Made by a program: the position numbers and the translations under genes
Shown: piece after piece, positions 46,120 to 60,200 of the stretch
Layout of the letters: every line of letters starts with the position of its first letter
How positions within the stretch are numbered: the first letter of the stretch is position 1
Origin: Mactra quadrangularis
Lineage: Eukaryota > Mollusca > Bivalvia > Venerida > Mactridae
Length of the DNA: 64,000 nucleotides
Direction of reading: 5' to 3'
Assembly (NCBI GenBank): GCA_025267735.1
Contig: CM046294.1
Coordinates: 32,209,222-32,273,221 of the forward strand
The notes under the pieces: generated by a model
Told to the model about the DNA's origin: nothing
Databases searched by the model: none
What the model saw: the letters and a program-made list of their open reading frames with translations, nothing else

Positions 46120-49100
46120 TAAAACAGTTCAGTATCTAGTTCAAATGCTAACTAGTAGCTTAACTTAATAGGAGCCACCATTGGGCTCTTGAACCAACTT
46201 TATTATATCTTAACGTCTACATGTTCGCTTATCGTCTACCAAAACCTAAATGCCGGATGTATATATGTCTCAAAACTAACGATATGTCATTAGTATATGC
46301 TTGAAATATTCAATCCCTCGACAAATGAATTATTACAATAAATACACACTACTTTGTATCAATGAGCTAGTTTCAATTATAGTGGTATTGAAAAAAATTG
46401 AATTATGCTTTTTTATGTTGGAACACTCACTATGTTGCCCTCATGTATTAGAGATCATGTCTAATATTTGATATTTGTACTATATGAATATGTTAATTAT
46501 AATCTACAATTAGTTCTTGATAAGTCCATGTCTCGTAATGTGACAAACAAAATCTCGATAATTAATTCAACATGAATATTTAGTAATCTATCTAAACATT
46601 CGTCGACTGAACTAATTAAAGATGAACTTTTCATACATATCATTTAGTTTGCAACTTTATGCCTAATTTGACTCCATTTTGTACAGAGCAAAGAATGAAA
46701 TGTGATTATATACTTATTGTATACTGTTAGATATACGACTTTACTGTCTGACAAATGGTATGCGCGAAATAAGACCTCTTTTCACTAAGTATTGACACTA
46801 AAATGAATATTTAAGCAATGAAGTATAAAGATAGATAGAATTTACTTAAATATAAAAATGATATATAACATTGCACAAGAAAGATTAAAACCGTAAAAAC
46901 ATAAAAAAATACAATAGGTAGAGTAAATTAATTGCTCTAGGACGTATTTATTATCATCTTTTAAGGATAGCACAAAAACTGTCAGGAAAATGACTATATT
47001 TTGTTTTCATTAAAAATAAAGGAATTAAAACGTCTTAGCAAAGGCACACAAAGATTTATCCCTAATCATAACATTTGAAAGACAACAGTAACTTAGAATT
47101 AGGGGGTATTAGAGAGTTTGTCTCAGAAATGATTAAATTATTACCGTATTCTATCAAATAAAAATTTGGTAAATCGGTTATGTAACCAACTCACTAGACA
47201 TCTCATTAACAGATATATCATCACTCATCAGATATGAGACAAATATGCGTAAGCTAACGGGATGTCGGTGAACAGCCAAACCATCAGACACAGAGTAAAT
47301 ATTGGGTATTGGACATAATACTTGTAAATTAATTATTTTTTATCATTTTGCATAGATAAGATATTACAACATTCTGGTGACAATTTTTTGCAAGTGCGTA
47401 ATTATATTTCATTTGAAATGAAATATGATGTAATTTTAATTTGTCTATACAAAATAATAGTTAAAACATTTTGAAAATATGACATGATGGAAATGTTAGA
47501 AATACAGAGTACAATTACAAACCATATTTCTGTAGCCATTAATTTCGTTCTGTATCAGGGAACTTCGCGCAAACTGTGTGAAGCCATTGGTGAAAAAGAT
47601 AAACATTTAACGATTTGATCGTTTGCTCTTCAAATCAGAGCAACATGTTTAAGTTTCTGTCCACCTATATAACGTGCGTTACTTTCACTTACAGTATTAA
47701 AGATTCGTGTGTTTTTTTATTGATATTACCTTTATCAATTCTATCCCTGGTTTCAGCAATAACTTTTCATATGGAGCATTTTACATCGTAAACACTTATA
47801 AAATAAACAGCTTTCATGGCATATCTACACAGATGAAGATTTTATATTTATTCCTATAACAAATCGTAGAAATATTATGGAAACGCATTATGACATTTTC
47901 TGTTTAAATAAAAAATACCAAGGAATGTGGTTATATGCATTAAAAAGAGACACAGTCAGAAAATATAATAATACCACTGGCACCAGAGTCCATATCTTAT
48001 GATTATAATGCGTACGTCCCTATATATAGTTCTCTGTACACACATATATAATAAACATGGTATTGAACGTTTTCTACAGTGCATACGGCCCAATTCGACT
48101 TGTATCTGAAAGAAAATGTCGGTCTTAATTTAAAGATTAAACATTACTCTAACATCATGCAAAGTTACAAGTTTGTATCTGATACCGTTTTCATGAAATT
48201 TATATTAATTTCAGAATCACTAGTTTGCAGAGATTCAACGTCACTACTGACTTCCGGTTTAACTTAACCTGGTTCTCTGGATATCAATGATTACCTACAC
48301 AGACGCAGAATATATCATTGATTACGTATATATTCTATTTATAGAACTTGTGACACGTAAATGTTTACCTAGGCAGTGCGCTCCGATTGGGTTTAAATTT
48401 GGCGCGCTTCATTGACAAGGTACGGGAAAAGTCTCGAGGAGTTTTTTACCAATCAGTTTACGCCGGTAAACGCGTCATGATTAAACCGGAAGTGAACAGT
48501 GACTCTCAATCGCTGCAAAATGATAGTATTGAAATTGCGATAAATTTCATAATAACCGATTAGGATATAAAAGTTTTTGAATAGTCAATTTTGTAAGGAA
48601 AGGTTTAATCTACAAAACGAGACCGATATTTGCATCCAAATATATTGGTAAAGGTAAAATAAATCTGTCAGACCGTACCTACTGTCAAAATGGTTCAATA
48701 CCATGTGAATATTATAATGATTGTATAAATCTAGTCATAACTCGTACACGGGGATGAATACGGGAGCGATTTTTAATTGTGTGCGTTGACAAAATATTTT
48801 ATGTGCGTGCATTTTAAAGAATGTGAGGACTCTAGTGCCAGTGAATAAAACATACACAACTGAACTAAAAAGAACCTCCATAAAACGACAATCATACTAA
48901 ACACCAGTTAAAGCGCATAAGTTTATTCTCAAAGTTAACTGCTAGTACTAACTAATTTTGTTTCGTTGTCAGCGTCAACTGATACCTTACACATTTGTTT
49001 GGAAAGAGGAATTAAATGGAAAAATACATTTATTAATAAGTACCCCAATGTAGATGGTTAATTGATATCAAAATATCAGTATCTTTTTTAGTAAAGTTAA

Positions 49101-51142
49101 ACGTCGTGTTTAAACATTACAAAATGACGACATTTCACGCAAATGTGAAGCACAGGGATTCCAAGCGATCACAAACCATATATACTACTAACCATATATA
49201 CTTATAACATATTATAGGTGAATTGTGTATCTAAAATTACATTGTAAAAAACTTAACTATGATATACATTAATGATATGCATTACATTATGGTACATAAA
49301 GAAATCTTAACAAAACGCTAAAATATTTTAATACATACATACAATGTTATATGAGATGTGTGCAGATATCTTCCTGTTTGTTACGAACAAATATTTAAGA
49401 TTTTGTTTTATATAACAGTATTTAGATTGCGAATGATTTCACACGATCAGTGTAAAATGTGTAGTTTGGAATACTCGAACTATAAATGTTAAATTATTCA
49501 GGTTTTAAAAGGTTAAGAAAAGTGGTATATACTTTAAGATTGGAACTATTTATCTCATATGCTGAGTTGAATTTTGAATTAAGAGAATAAATGATCAATT
49601 TATTATTTGGTAAAAAGTTATTTGTGCATGGAGTTTAGTTTACGTATGAAGACAACAAGTAATAGTAATTGTAAAAAGGTAACTGTTATATCAACTTCTC
49701 CATTCAAACAATTATTTCTGGTGACGTTAGATGTTGTTTAGTATATAGACATTGGGCATTTATCTTAAGGATATCGCTAGCTATAACTTTTTGAAAGCGA
49801 TTCTTAGTAGAATCACAGTTCTACGGAACGGTTTGCTTCAAGCTTGCAAATCCAAGATGGCGGACTTTCTCAAACAAAATTTCAGAATGGTAACAAATAA
49901 AAAAAATCAAATCAATTATTACCGCAATTATTTTATCTAACTGCTATGACAACATTTAAGCATTAAATAAAAAATAAGTCTTAAAAGAAAACCCATTCCA
50001 AATGGGGGCAGTCATTGTTAAAGCAGATGTGTTCCAAATGATAAGGCAAACAAGAAAAAAAATTGCTACGTATCGCCATGTAACGATATAGATATCGCTA
50101 CTAAGCAGAACGAGTCCTTAATGTACATACTAATTCTCTTTTGTTACTCCTTGATTATTGATGTATTTCTTACTGTTATTTTCATCAAGTGTATATCCTG
50201 TTTGGTTATTTCTCATTAAATGGTCTCACTTACATTTTTTTCGGCGCAGTTTTCTAAGCCAACTTTTGACCTATATTTCAACCAATACAATTTGCTCTAC
50301 CATAGCTGTTTGTCCAAGAAATGGATAAAACACATGACACCATTGGCTATTTGTGATAAACTGGTGCGTGGCACGTACAGTAGCTGCTGACTATTTCCTC
50401 TGTGTATAATGAGTGACTCACTATGCTAATTGATCACACATTCGTCGTGGTACGCCCCTTGCGGTATAACTAAACTGCTAATATGACTCAGCGCACGCTC
50501 GGAATGGGTTTTCATTTTGTCATATGTAGGCCGCCATTGAGCATTTCTATCAAATTATTTTATGTTCGCCAGAAAAGTAACATAAATCGTTTGGTCATTC
50601 TGGAAAGGAGTGATTTTTAATCGAAAATCCATGGCATTGTTATAAAAGATGTTTTTAATTTTAGAATCGGACAGATTTTCCAAATTTATATATATATTCG
50701 GACCAAAATTGTCAGTTGCAATTTCGGACAAACTACATTTGACCTATACTTAATACATGTACGCCGTGCATGACCAACATTTAAACTTCAAACCGTTGAA
50801 AATGAACCCAGCAGATCTTTTTTAAAGATATTTCAATTAAAAGATGATACATTCAAAATATTTCATTCTAGTTTAATCTCAATTTAAAGGTTAACGTTTA
50901 GTTTGTTTCGTTAAACAATTATGTTACAGATTCTTTCTGAATAACAATAATATAATCTCTACACATTTGACCAGGCTAATTTGCTTCATCTCAAAATTAT
51001 GTTATTACAAAAAAATGTCATCTCGCCTTTTTGTACAGGAATAAATATTTATTGAGATCATTACTTCCTTGTGAATTTATGAAATTTCTATAGATTTTTC
51101 TCAGTAAAGTCAATTTTCTGATTTTATATTGTGATTTTACAG
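46120..51142. other. Upstream flank of copy 2
   Basis: Non-coding counterpart of the copy 1 flank, interrupted by the 869-bp TIR element. 49000-50950 has no match in copy 1 (replaced there by the LTR-like remnant) but matches the third, decayed flank at 42.4-43.3 kb. Homology with copy 1 resumes at about 50955 / 21735. No promoter element could be assigned. Confidence 0.65.
47975..48843. mobile_element. 869-bp TIR element with 8-bp target duplication
   Basis: Left end CACTGGCACCAGAGTCC, right end the complement of CACTGGCACTAGAGTCC (16/17). Flanks are AATAATAC (47967-47974) and AATAAAAC (48844-48851). The copy 1 flank near 20050 has the empty site AATAAAAC with continuous homology on both sides. 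The longest internal frame (48079-48267) resembles nothing known to me. Non-autonomous DNA transposon; hAT or P-like by TSD length. Confidence 0.85.
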
Positions 51143-51215
51143 AGATTCCGAGAACATAATCGATGGTTAAAGATGAACTTGTTTACAAAATTTATAATTT
51201 TACTGCATCTAATTG
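51143..51215 (+). other. Copy 2: 5' UTR end, start codon and signal peptide exon
   Basis: Same organisation as copy 1: AG ending at 51142, ATG at 51173, MNLFTKFIILLHLI, donor GTAAGT at 51216. The upstream out-of-frame ATG (51163) is also conserved. Confidence 0.8.
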
Positions 51216-54200
51216 GTAAGTAAATGAATGATTAGTTAACAGTATGCTCGATATTTTATTTCACCTTGATTAAACATTGTAATATCCTGCACAGTCAATT
51301 ATATTTATTGTTTTCTTGTTAAGTTATTGAGGAATTAAATGTTAACGTAACACAAATATTTTACATGTAAACAGTTTCTTCATGTTTAGCAAAGAAAGAA
51401 AGAAAATGTACTTAACGAAGTAATTTCTGATTATTGCCGTTCATGAACGGCAATATACACAATTATTAAGATTTGACACCGGTTGCCTTGGGCCAATCAA
51501 AACGAAGCATTTGAAGTCACATGATGAAGAAATGGACGTAGAATAGTCAAATAAGGGGTGCGTGAATGGACTCGTCGACACCATGTTTCGTCGGGTTGAT
51601 TAGCTGACGGAATTTGGACAGAACATACTCTTTTATCAAATGTTTCGGTTTTCTAATAAATAAAATAATTTTTGGTGACCAAATAAACATAAGAGGCTAA
51701 ATTTTACAAGAAAAAGGCTATTAACGGTATATTTGGAAAATGTCCAGGACAGCACCTGTTCACTAAATTCCAGGCATTCTATAAATAGACATAGGGCGGT
51801 CATAAACGCTGACACATATAGTTTAAATGTTTTACTAAAGGAGAAGATGTCATAGACGGCTAAACAGCGATTTCAAGCATTTTTGGAAATACTTATACTT
51901 GTATTGTCAATATATTGGTTTAACGAACATACATATTATACTGTATTTTTGTTAAGGTAAATTTAACATTTATGTTATCAATGGACCTTAAATAAAAACA
52001 AATAAATTACATTAAAATTGAACGGCTTATCCATTTTCTAGTATTATTTGTACGATACAGTACGGGCATAAAATAAAGGTATAAACTAAATACATCCGAC
52101 ACTTTAAATACACGCACTTAAATTAATACAAATGTGCATATTATGTTAAATTTGAGACGTAGCATATGGTGCCCTTAAATGCTTAGATAAGATATGCAAA
52201 GATCCATTGATAGCAGGTGTTTCTGTACCGCTTTGCAAGACAGGTCACTTTAGAAATACAAACACCAATATCTATAAAATATGACATTAGTGGCAATACA
52301 TGATTAGCCATTCAATAATTCATCTACGGATAGTGATGTCTAGATATATACTTTTCTTAATTGGGTTTAACGTCGTATTCAACACATACTTAGGTAATAT
52401 ACACGACGGCCAGCTCTTCATATTATAAGTTTCCTGGACACTTTTCTAACACCAGTACTAACTTACCCTATCACGAGGCCAACAACTCATGTAAAGGGTA
52501 TGATTTACCGCGAGCGGGCTCGAACCCGCGATCTCCGGATTCGAAGTCAGACATTCTTACCACTACGCAACGGTCCCAAATATATTCATTCGATAACATG
52601 TTCAAGAATAAAAAAAAATACCTCCATCACTTCAATCCTTCATTTTCAGGAGGGGAAAGTGCCTGTAATAACTGTGAGTTTTGTGTTTCAAACACATGCA
52701 GAGATCCCGAAAATAACTGGTGTTATTGTATATATGGTTGTAAGTCAGGTTATTTCGGAAATAGATGTGTCAATGAGTGTCCAGAGCAATGTTACACTTG
52801 TGGAAGACAGTATGGAGCAATAAACCATGCAACACACGAAATTTGTTATGAATGTAAAGACGGGTATCATAATGGAAGTTCAACAAATTGTTTATGTCCA
52901 ACGAATTGTCAACATTGTATATCTACCACACAATGTACCTTGTGTAATCAAGACTGGTATGGAACAATTTGTGAATTACTATGTCCTACGAATTGTAAGG
53001 ACCAGATGTGTGGAAAAGAAGATGGCAGCTGTTTTAATGGTTGCAATAACGGCTGGTACAGTACAAAATGTGACCAGGTATGTCCCAATGTGTCTTCTTG
53101 CAAAGATAATTTATGCCGTCAGACTGATGGAGCTTGTAAAGAGTGTAAACCTGGGAAATATGGATTCAACTGTGATACTGAATGTCCTAGTAGTAACTGT
53201 CTTGATAATGAATGCGATAGAAATAATGGACATTGTACAAATGAATGTTCTGGTAACTTTGTACTAGGGACTGACAATCTATGTCAAACTTGTATAGCTG
53301 GGAAATATGGGGAAACGTGTGATAATGACTGCATAAGTTCAAATTGCAATAACAATAAATGTGACAAAAACACTGGCACTTGTATCAATGAATGTATTGA
53401 TAATTATGTTCTTGGATCTGATAAGCTATGTCAAGTTTGTATAGCTGGAAAACATGGGGACATGTGTGATGATGACTGCTTAAGTTCAAATTGCCTAAAC
53501 AATAAATGTGATAAAAAAACTGGTACTTGTATAGATGAATGTATTGATAATTATGTTGTTGGATCTGATAAGCTATGTTATACCTGTATACCGGGAAAGT
53601 ATGGTCAGGATTGTAATACTAACTGTCCAAGTACAAATTGTTTAAAAGATACATGCAATCAGGACAATGGAATGTGTACACATGGCTGTACTTCTTCATC
53701 TATTATCGGAGATTATTGTGATAAATGTAATACTGGATTGTATGGATCTAACTGTGAATTACCTTGTCCATCAAATTGTAAAGATTATGTATGTACACGT
53801 AGTGAGGGTCATTGCGAACATGGCTGCATAACTGACAACTTCGATGGCGATAAGTGTGACGAATGTAAAACTGGTTTATATGGCGAACAATGTACGTTGG
53901 AATGTCCAAAAAACTGTAGAGAAGACATTTGCTCAAAACTGATAGGCGACTGTATACACGGATGTAAAGGTTATTTCACTGGAAGTAAATGTGTTGATTG
54001 CATTAATGGATACTATGGTGATAATTGTAATTTACAATGTCTGTCCAACAAATGTTATAATAACACATGTATCAAGGATACAGGAAAGTGTGAACAATGT
54101 TTAACAAGTTGGTATAGAGAATTATGTGACAAAAGATGTTCGAATGGCTGTCAAGACTACACATGTAGCATTTTAGAAGGTATATGTGGTGACGGCTGTC

Positions 54201-57200
54201 GAGAAAACTACACAGGTAATAAATGTTGTGTACAGGATGGATTTTGTGAAGAGTGTGATAACGAAACATACTGTTCGAAATGTGAAGATGGATATTATGG
54301 AGAAACATGTTCAACAAAATGTCCCCAAAACTGTCAACAAAGTTGCTCGAGAAACAATGGACATTGTTTCACATCTAAGGCCGTTTGTGATTTTAAAGAT
54401 GGAACTTGTTTGGAAGGATGTGTCAACGGTTATTTTAACAATAAATGTGATGGTAACTGTAGCACTAATTGTTTAGACAAAGTTTGTAACCAGGCAACAG
54501 GGAAATGTGATGCTTGTGTAACAGGTTTCCATGGAGACACATGTCAATATGAATGTAGTACAAACTGTATTAATGTAACATGTTCTCAAGATAATGCTGA
54601 GTGTTTCCTAGGATGCTATGCCGGTTTTCACGGACAAACTTGTCAACAAGGTAAGCAAGTATGTGAGTCAAATAAAGCTAATGTGTTCATTAACATTAAA
54701 TGCATAGCAGTTTACTGACAATATTTATTCAATAAAACAAATGTATTTTTTTTAAATCACGATATAATAACTCCTACTAATCACTCTCGTGTTTAGTAAT
54801 TTGGTCTGTAAGTAATAGAAAATTAATGAATAATAGTAATAAAAGAAACGAATAGTGCGTTTCAATGGAATGCAAACAAACACTTTTTAAACAGTAAAAT
54901 GCATATATTGTTCTGTTTGATTACATATTACAGCATTGCGTAATGAGTACGAGAAAGGAAACAGTATAGCAGCACTAGTGGCTGGAAGTGTGTCTACGGT
55001 CATAGTGGCTATAATTATCGGCGTAGTAGTCTTTATAATGTTCAGAAAATGGTAATGTTGATTATTAGTTCATTTAAATTATCATTGGGGATGGATTATT
55101 GCTTTAACATAGTAATTGTGAAACTCGTAAAAATATTATTTTAATGTTTTAATAAGAAATGAACAAATACTTTTAAATGTTCAGTTGTCAATGAATTGTA
55201 TGTACCGTCATCTTTTATTCTTGTTTCGAATATCTAGTTATTTTTCTTGACGGCTACCAACGATACATTCCATTGTATGTTTTCATCTTCCCGATTATCA
55301 TCTTCTTTTCCTTTGCGGAATTATTATAATTTACACTTAGCTAATCATTAAAGTTTAAGAGAATTTTAGTCTTTCATCTTTAGAGATAATTATATTCGTT
55401 AGAAATGCGTTATTATTCATTTGTGAACAATACACATTTCAATCCTTTATTCGAAAGTATGACATTTTTCTAAATAAACTATAATTTAACTATTTGTCTC
55501 ATGTGTGTTCAGGAAGAAGAAGAAAGACGAAGACAAAACTCCAATGAATACATTATCTTCAACCATTGATGGTTCGAGGGCAGCTGTTATGGACAGTAAG
55601 GATGCAAATGGTATGTAAAGGTAAAATATTCAGTTGCGTTGTTACGATGCTTTTAGCTTCTTGGTTTTCGACTCTTTTAATTTTTTTGATAATGATTTAT
55701 GTGCATATATAGGTAAATATGATCTGTCTAAAATTTAACTATTTAATTATACTCTACAAAATTGTCATATTATTCTGCTCTCTGTGATGTAAGGAAGCAC
55801 GAAAATTATAATATCGCATTAACATAATATTACAAGTCAATCAATACAATTCCATTCCATTTAAATCCAATCCAATCCGTACAATCAATACTCAACACGA
55901 ATACTTTTGATAGCGAGACTCGAACATCATATTTGATGTTAAACGTGCGTACATTCCATTCTGTAAACGTTTAACACCATAGAATACAACACAACAGAAT
56001 TATTGATTAATAAGGTAATATACAGCATGAAATTATCATTTATTAATTGCCTAACAGTCTTATCCAACTTAAATCAAATATTACAAACCTCTGTACATTA
56101 TCCTGTATAGCTATCTTTTACTTTTTTTATTTTACATCGATTTAGTTATGCTAAATATTATCAAGTCCACTCTCTGGCCTTCTATTTCTGAGTAGGATTT
56201 AGTTTCTTGCTCAAGGAAACAACCACGTAGGTTTTAAATCTGGTTACCAGTTCAACGTCTTAATCAGAATCTAAACAAAAGAAGTAATCCTGAATTTTAC
56301 ATTTAGCTGTCAATCAAAATGATTCAATGGATTTAGTGGTTAACCAAGTACAAATTGACATAGAAAACGATGATGAAATATTGGACAATGAAAATGATGT
56401 AGATGTTGAATATGCTAATGCACCACTATCAACCACCAATATAAAAGTAATAGATCTTTATACCTTTGTAACTCAGACTGAATATGAACATTTTGAGAAA
56501 GAATTTGAGGTAATAAAAATGTTACGTTTTATATATATTATCGTGATCTAGTATAGTCAAATCATTGATATTGATGTCAATATTTCTCACCTCACAGTAT
56601 TTGTGTATAATATACATTTATGCAATGATATATCAACGTGCATTTACTAATTTATTTTTCTAAAATATACAAAATATATTAGTAATGACTTATAGGTAGT
56701 TTGATTCCATAAAGCGTTTAACAAGTTCTACACTCGATAATTTATTTTTTGAATATAATTTTTTTCATGTCTTGCAATATGATCAACTCTTCGCGGATTT
56801 TAAACAACAAAGAGCAAATGATAGCATGCTTTACTTACAATCACTACTCGCTAACCCTTCCAAACGTAACCGACATCACTTCCCTAAAAGGAAAAAATAT
56901 ATATTACCGTCGAAAATCATGAAAAACGTATTAAAAAACATAAACACTTTTAATTTTATACAATTTCTTTTATTTCATTGTTTTCCTTTCAGCGATTGCC
57001 TCGTTCCACGTCACATTCCTATGCATGTGCCAGAAAACCAGAAAATAGAGGTTTAAACAGATTCAGAGGAATGTTTCCATGTATGCAAATCTGTTATGAT
57101 AATTTATTCATTATATAAGAAATTATTTAGTAACATTAGATACTGTAAATTATACTTAATTATTTTTTCTCTTTGGTAGTAATTGTACAAGTAACATGAA

Positions 57201-60200
57201 ACATAAATGCATCTGAAAAAAATCACCGTCTGATCAAACAAAAGATATAACAGATTTTTACACAGTTATTATATTAATTATTAAGTGTTTATCAACATGT
57301 CCTATGTACACAACGGTATGTGCAGATAACCGTTGAATTCTACCAAGAATGTGTCTCTAAGTTAGCAAAAACGGGGTAGATTTTGTGCTCAGAATCAATC
57401 AGATACATTGGTAACTGGTATAAGAAGTTGTATATCCCGGTTTGCAAATAAAATTTCTATCTTTGTCTTCTAACACTACTAACATGTATACGATGTTTTT
57501 GCCTTATTGTAGATGATCATTCAAGAGTCAAATTGAAACATGATCCAACTTTCTTCATTAACGCATGCTATATTGACGTAAGTAAATTATTATATTATTT
57601 CACGGCGTCTCAACGCCGTGATATTGTGATGGATAGTTTTGGTAGCAATGGGTAAAAGTCACGTGCAAAGATCTTTAAAAAGGTGTAGTCTGCTCATTTA
57701 AATGTTGTCTGCTTAATTTAGTCTTATATCCAATTTTTTTCAAAATCATGGAAATATTGTGTAAATGACAAACAGTTTGGAACCAGGCGCCGCAAAAACA
57801 ATTCACTGGCTCAATTTTTTTAAGAGATATTCATAAATAAAGTACATTAAACTAGTAACATTATCAATATACCTAGGCATGGTCCTCAAATTATTTCACT
57901 TGCTAGCAAACACGAAAAAGTCATGAAACATGTAATACTTGAAATTTTCTCTCTAGTATGATGCAACCACTATACTACAATTTTCCTTTGATGTCCCTGA
58001 TTTATAAAGTGTGTCTTTAAGGCAGGCTACATACCACTAAATTTGCAAGCGGACATTACGTTACACGAAAAAAATAAAAATGTACATAGATATTGCTGAA
58101 ATAACGTTAATTACTTTGAAGGGTAATAAATGATTCATAACTTTTTTTGAAAGGATTCATGTTTGAAGATTTCATTAAGTACGACATTAAATCTGTAAAA
58201 AAACATAGAACTGTTAATATGCTAAAAATGCAGTTAGGTTCAAACAATCGTAGAACACTTACGGTGAAGTGTGGCCCTTGAAGACCCGGTATACAGACGT
58301 ATATTATGCTAATACCAAAGAAATGAGCAACATCATACAATTTCATCTTGGGGCTCAAAGGAGGGATGTGACCTCAAAGAAGCCATATAATAGATATACT
58401 TACTATAGACGTTTTTAAGAGGGTTCGAACCCCTATAGAGCCCAAACTTTCATTTATAATGTTAATGTTAACAGTGATAGTTTCTTCATACTGAAATCAT
58501 TAAATTGAACATAATTTTATCAACGTGCTTTAGTAAAATACACAGAAATACACACTCAAATTGTCCTTGTTATAGTATATATATATATATACATGTACAT
58601 GTATATACTATAATAAGGAAAATTTATAATTTTCCTTGTTATAGTACATTGTATGTATATATACATACTATAATAAGAAAATTTATATACTTAAACAAGG
58701 GAAATTTATATTATAATAAGGAAAATTTGAGTCTGTCATCTGTGGTAAAATATTGTTCCGCTCTTTTTTCTATCAAACAATGCAAACAAATTTTAGGGAA
58801 ACAAAAGCATATTATAGTCAGCTTGTCAAGTACAGTGTAAGAGTTTGAAAAAAGTGTCGCTCTGCAGAGGTGTTGTTCTGCAGAGGTAGACTTTTTCTAC
58901 CGATCACGAAAAACGGCCGTTTTTCGGTACGGAAAACTGGCCGTTATCCGTTCCGTAATGTAAATACAGTTATCAGCGGGCGCTGATCGACAAAAATAAA
59001 AAGCTTTTATTATTATTACAAAGTTTTAAGATAAATCATTATAACCGTTCAAAATTCCTAGCATGATGATTAGTCTTACGCAGAAGGGAAATTGTTTCTG
59101 GTTTTCTGGTTTCTGTCTAATGGCGAATAATATTACGCATGAATTATCATCGTCTTTTCGGGAGTAAATGTCTGATTCGGCTCTTAAACCTCAAATTAAT
59201 TTAAAACAGAATTTATTCCATCGAAGCTTTAAATAATAAGTACAATAACAAATGTTCATTTACTATCGTCAACTAGCTGGGTGTTTGTACGACTGATATT
59301 TTATGACGTCAGCCTACCAAAAAAAGCGCTATTCATCTTAAATCCGTTCGCTGGTGTCATGGAAACCATATGTCACTTGTTTATTAACCCATGTATGTCA
59401 AATGATTTAACAACATGACACCTTAGGGTAGTATTATGCGATTAAGGGAATCGCTTATTGTTTAAATCTTCTGGTCATAGATAATTATCGATTATTGATA
59501 TAAACCATGCTAGACTTAGTGTCGCTGTACGGAGGTGAATGATGAACAAGGGGATTTATCTCAACGACCGTTAACCGCTGCGGTGTCGTTCATTAGAGGT
59601 AAATCATAGTGCAAAATCAACGGGGGTAATTCTAATAAGCCGCTCGTCGCAAAAACTCAAGAGCTTCAAATCACTTTTCACATAATTTCAATTTCATAAG
59701 AAACTCCACCTCACATACATACATAAAGCGACGTGAAATTTTGAAATTTAAGCACCGTTCAGCACTTGATATAAAGATAATTAGAACTGAAAATGTTTAT
59801 ATAAATCATTATAAGTAAGTTCTATCAAACATGTTACAGCATATATATTTTGGTCCATACGTTAGTGTTAACCACAACATCAAACTTCGTTCAGAATTCA
59901 TGTCTCATTGCAGATTAAATTGTCCTCCGCAAGTAATTAACTTGGTTTAGAGTTACAGTGTGTTTTTATATAACTTAAGTTACCCGATTTTAAACTTCAC
60001 GATACTTCCTTCTTCCTTGTAAAGCTTTAAAGTACAGTATACACTAACAATCATGTTTTTGTTTGTTTTATTCAGGGTTATAAGCGTGAAAAGGCTTACA
60101 TCGCTTCAGTGGGTATGTTTATATCTATAATAAGTATTAGATTTATATTTAAGACTTGTTATTATTCTGTCTCGAGTAAACAAGTTCAGAACAGGAAGAA

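Noticed and set aside
58107..58358. 83-codon minus-strand frame in the copy 2 intron insert
   Set aside because: No similarity I recognise, no promoter or flanking structure, and AT-rich composition makes such frames common.
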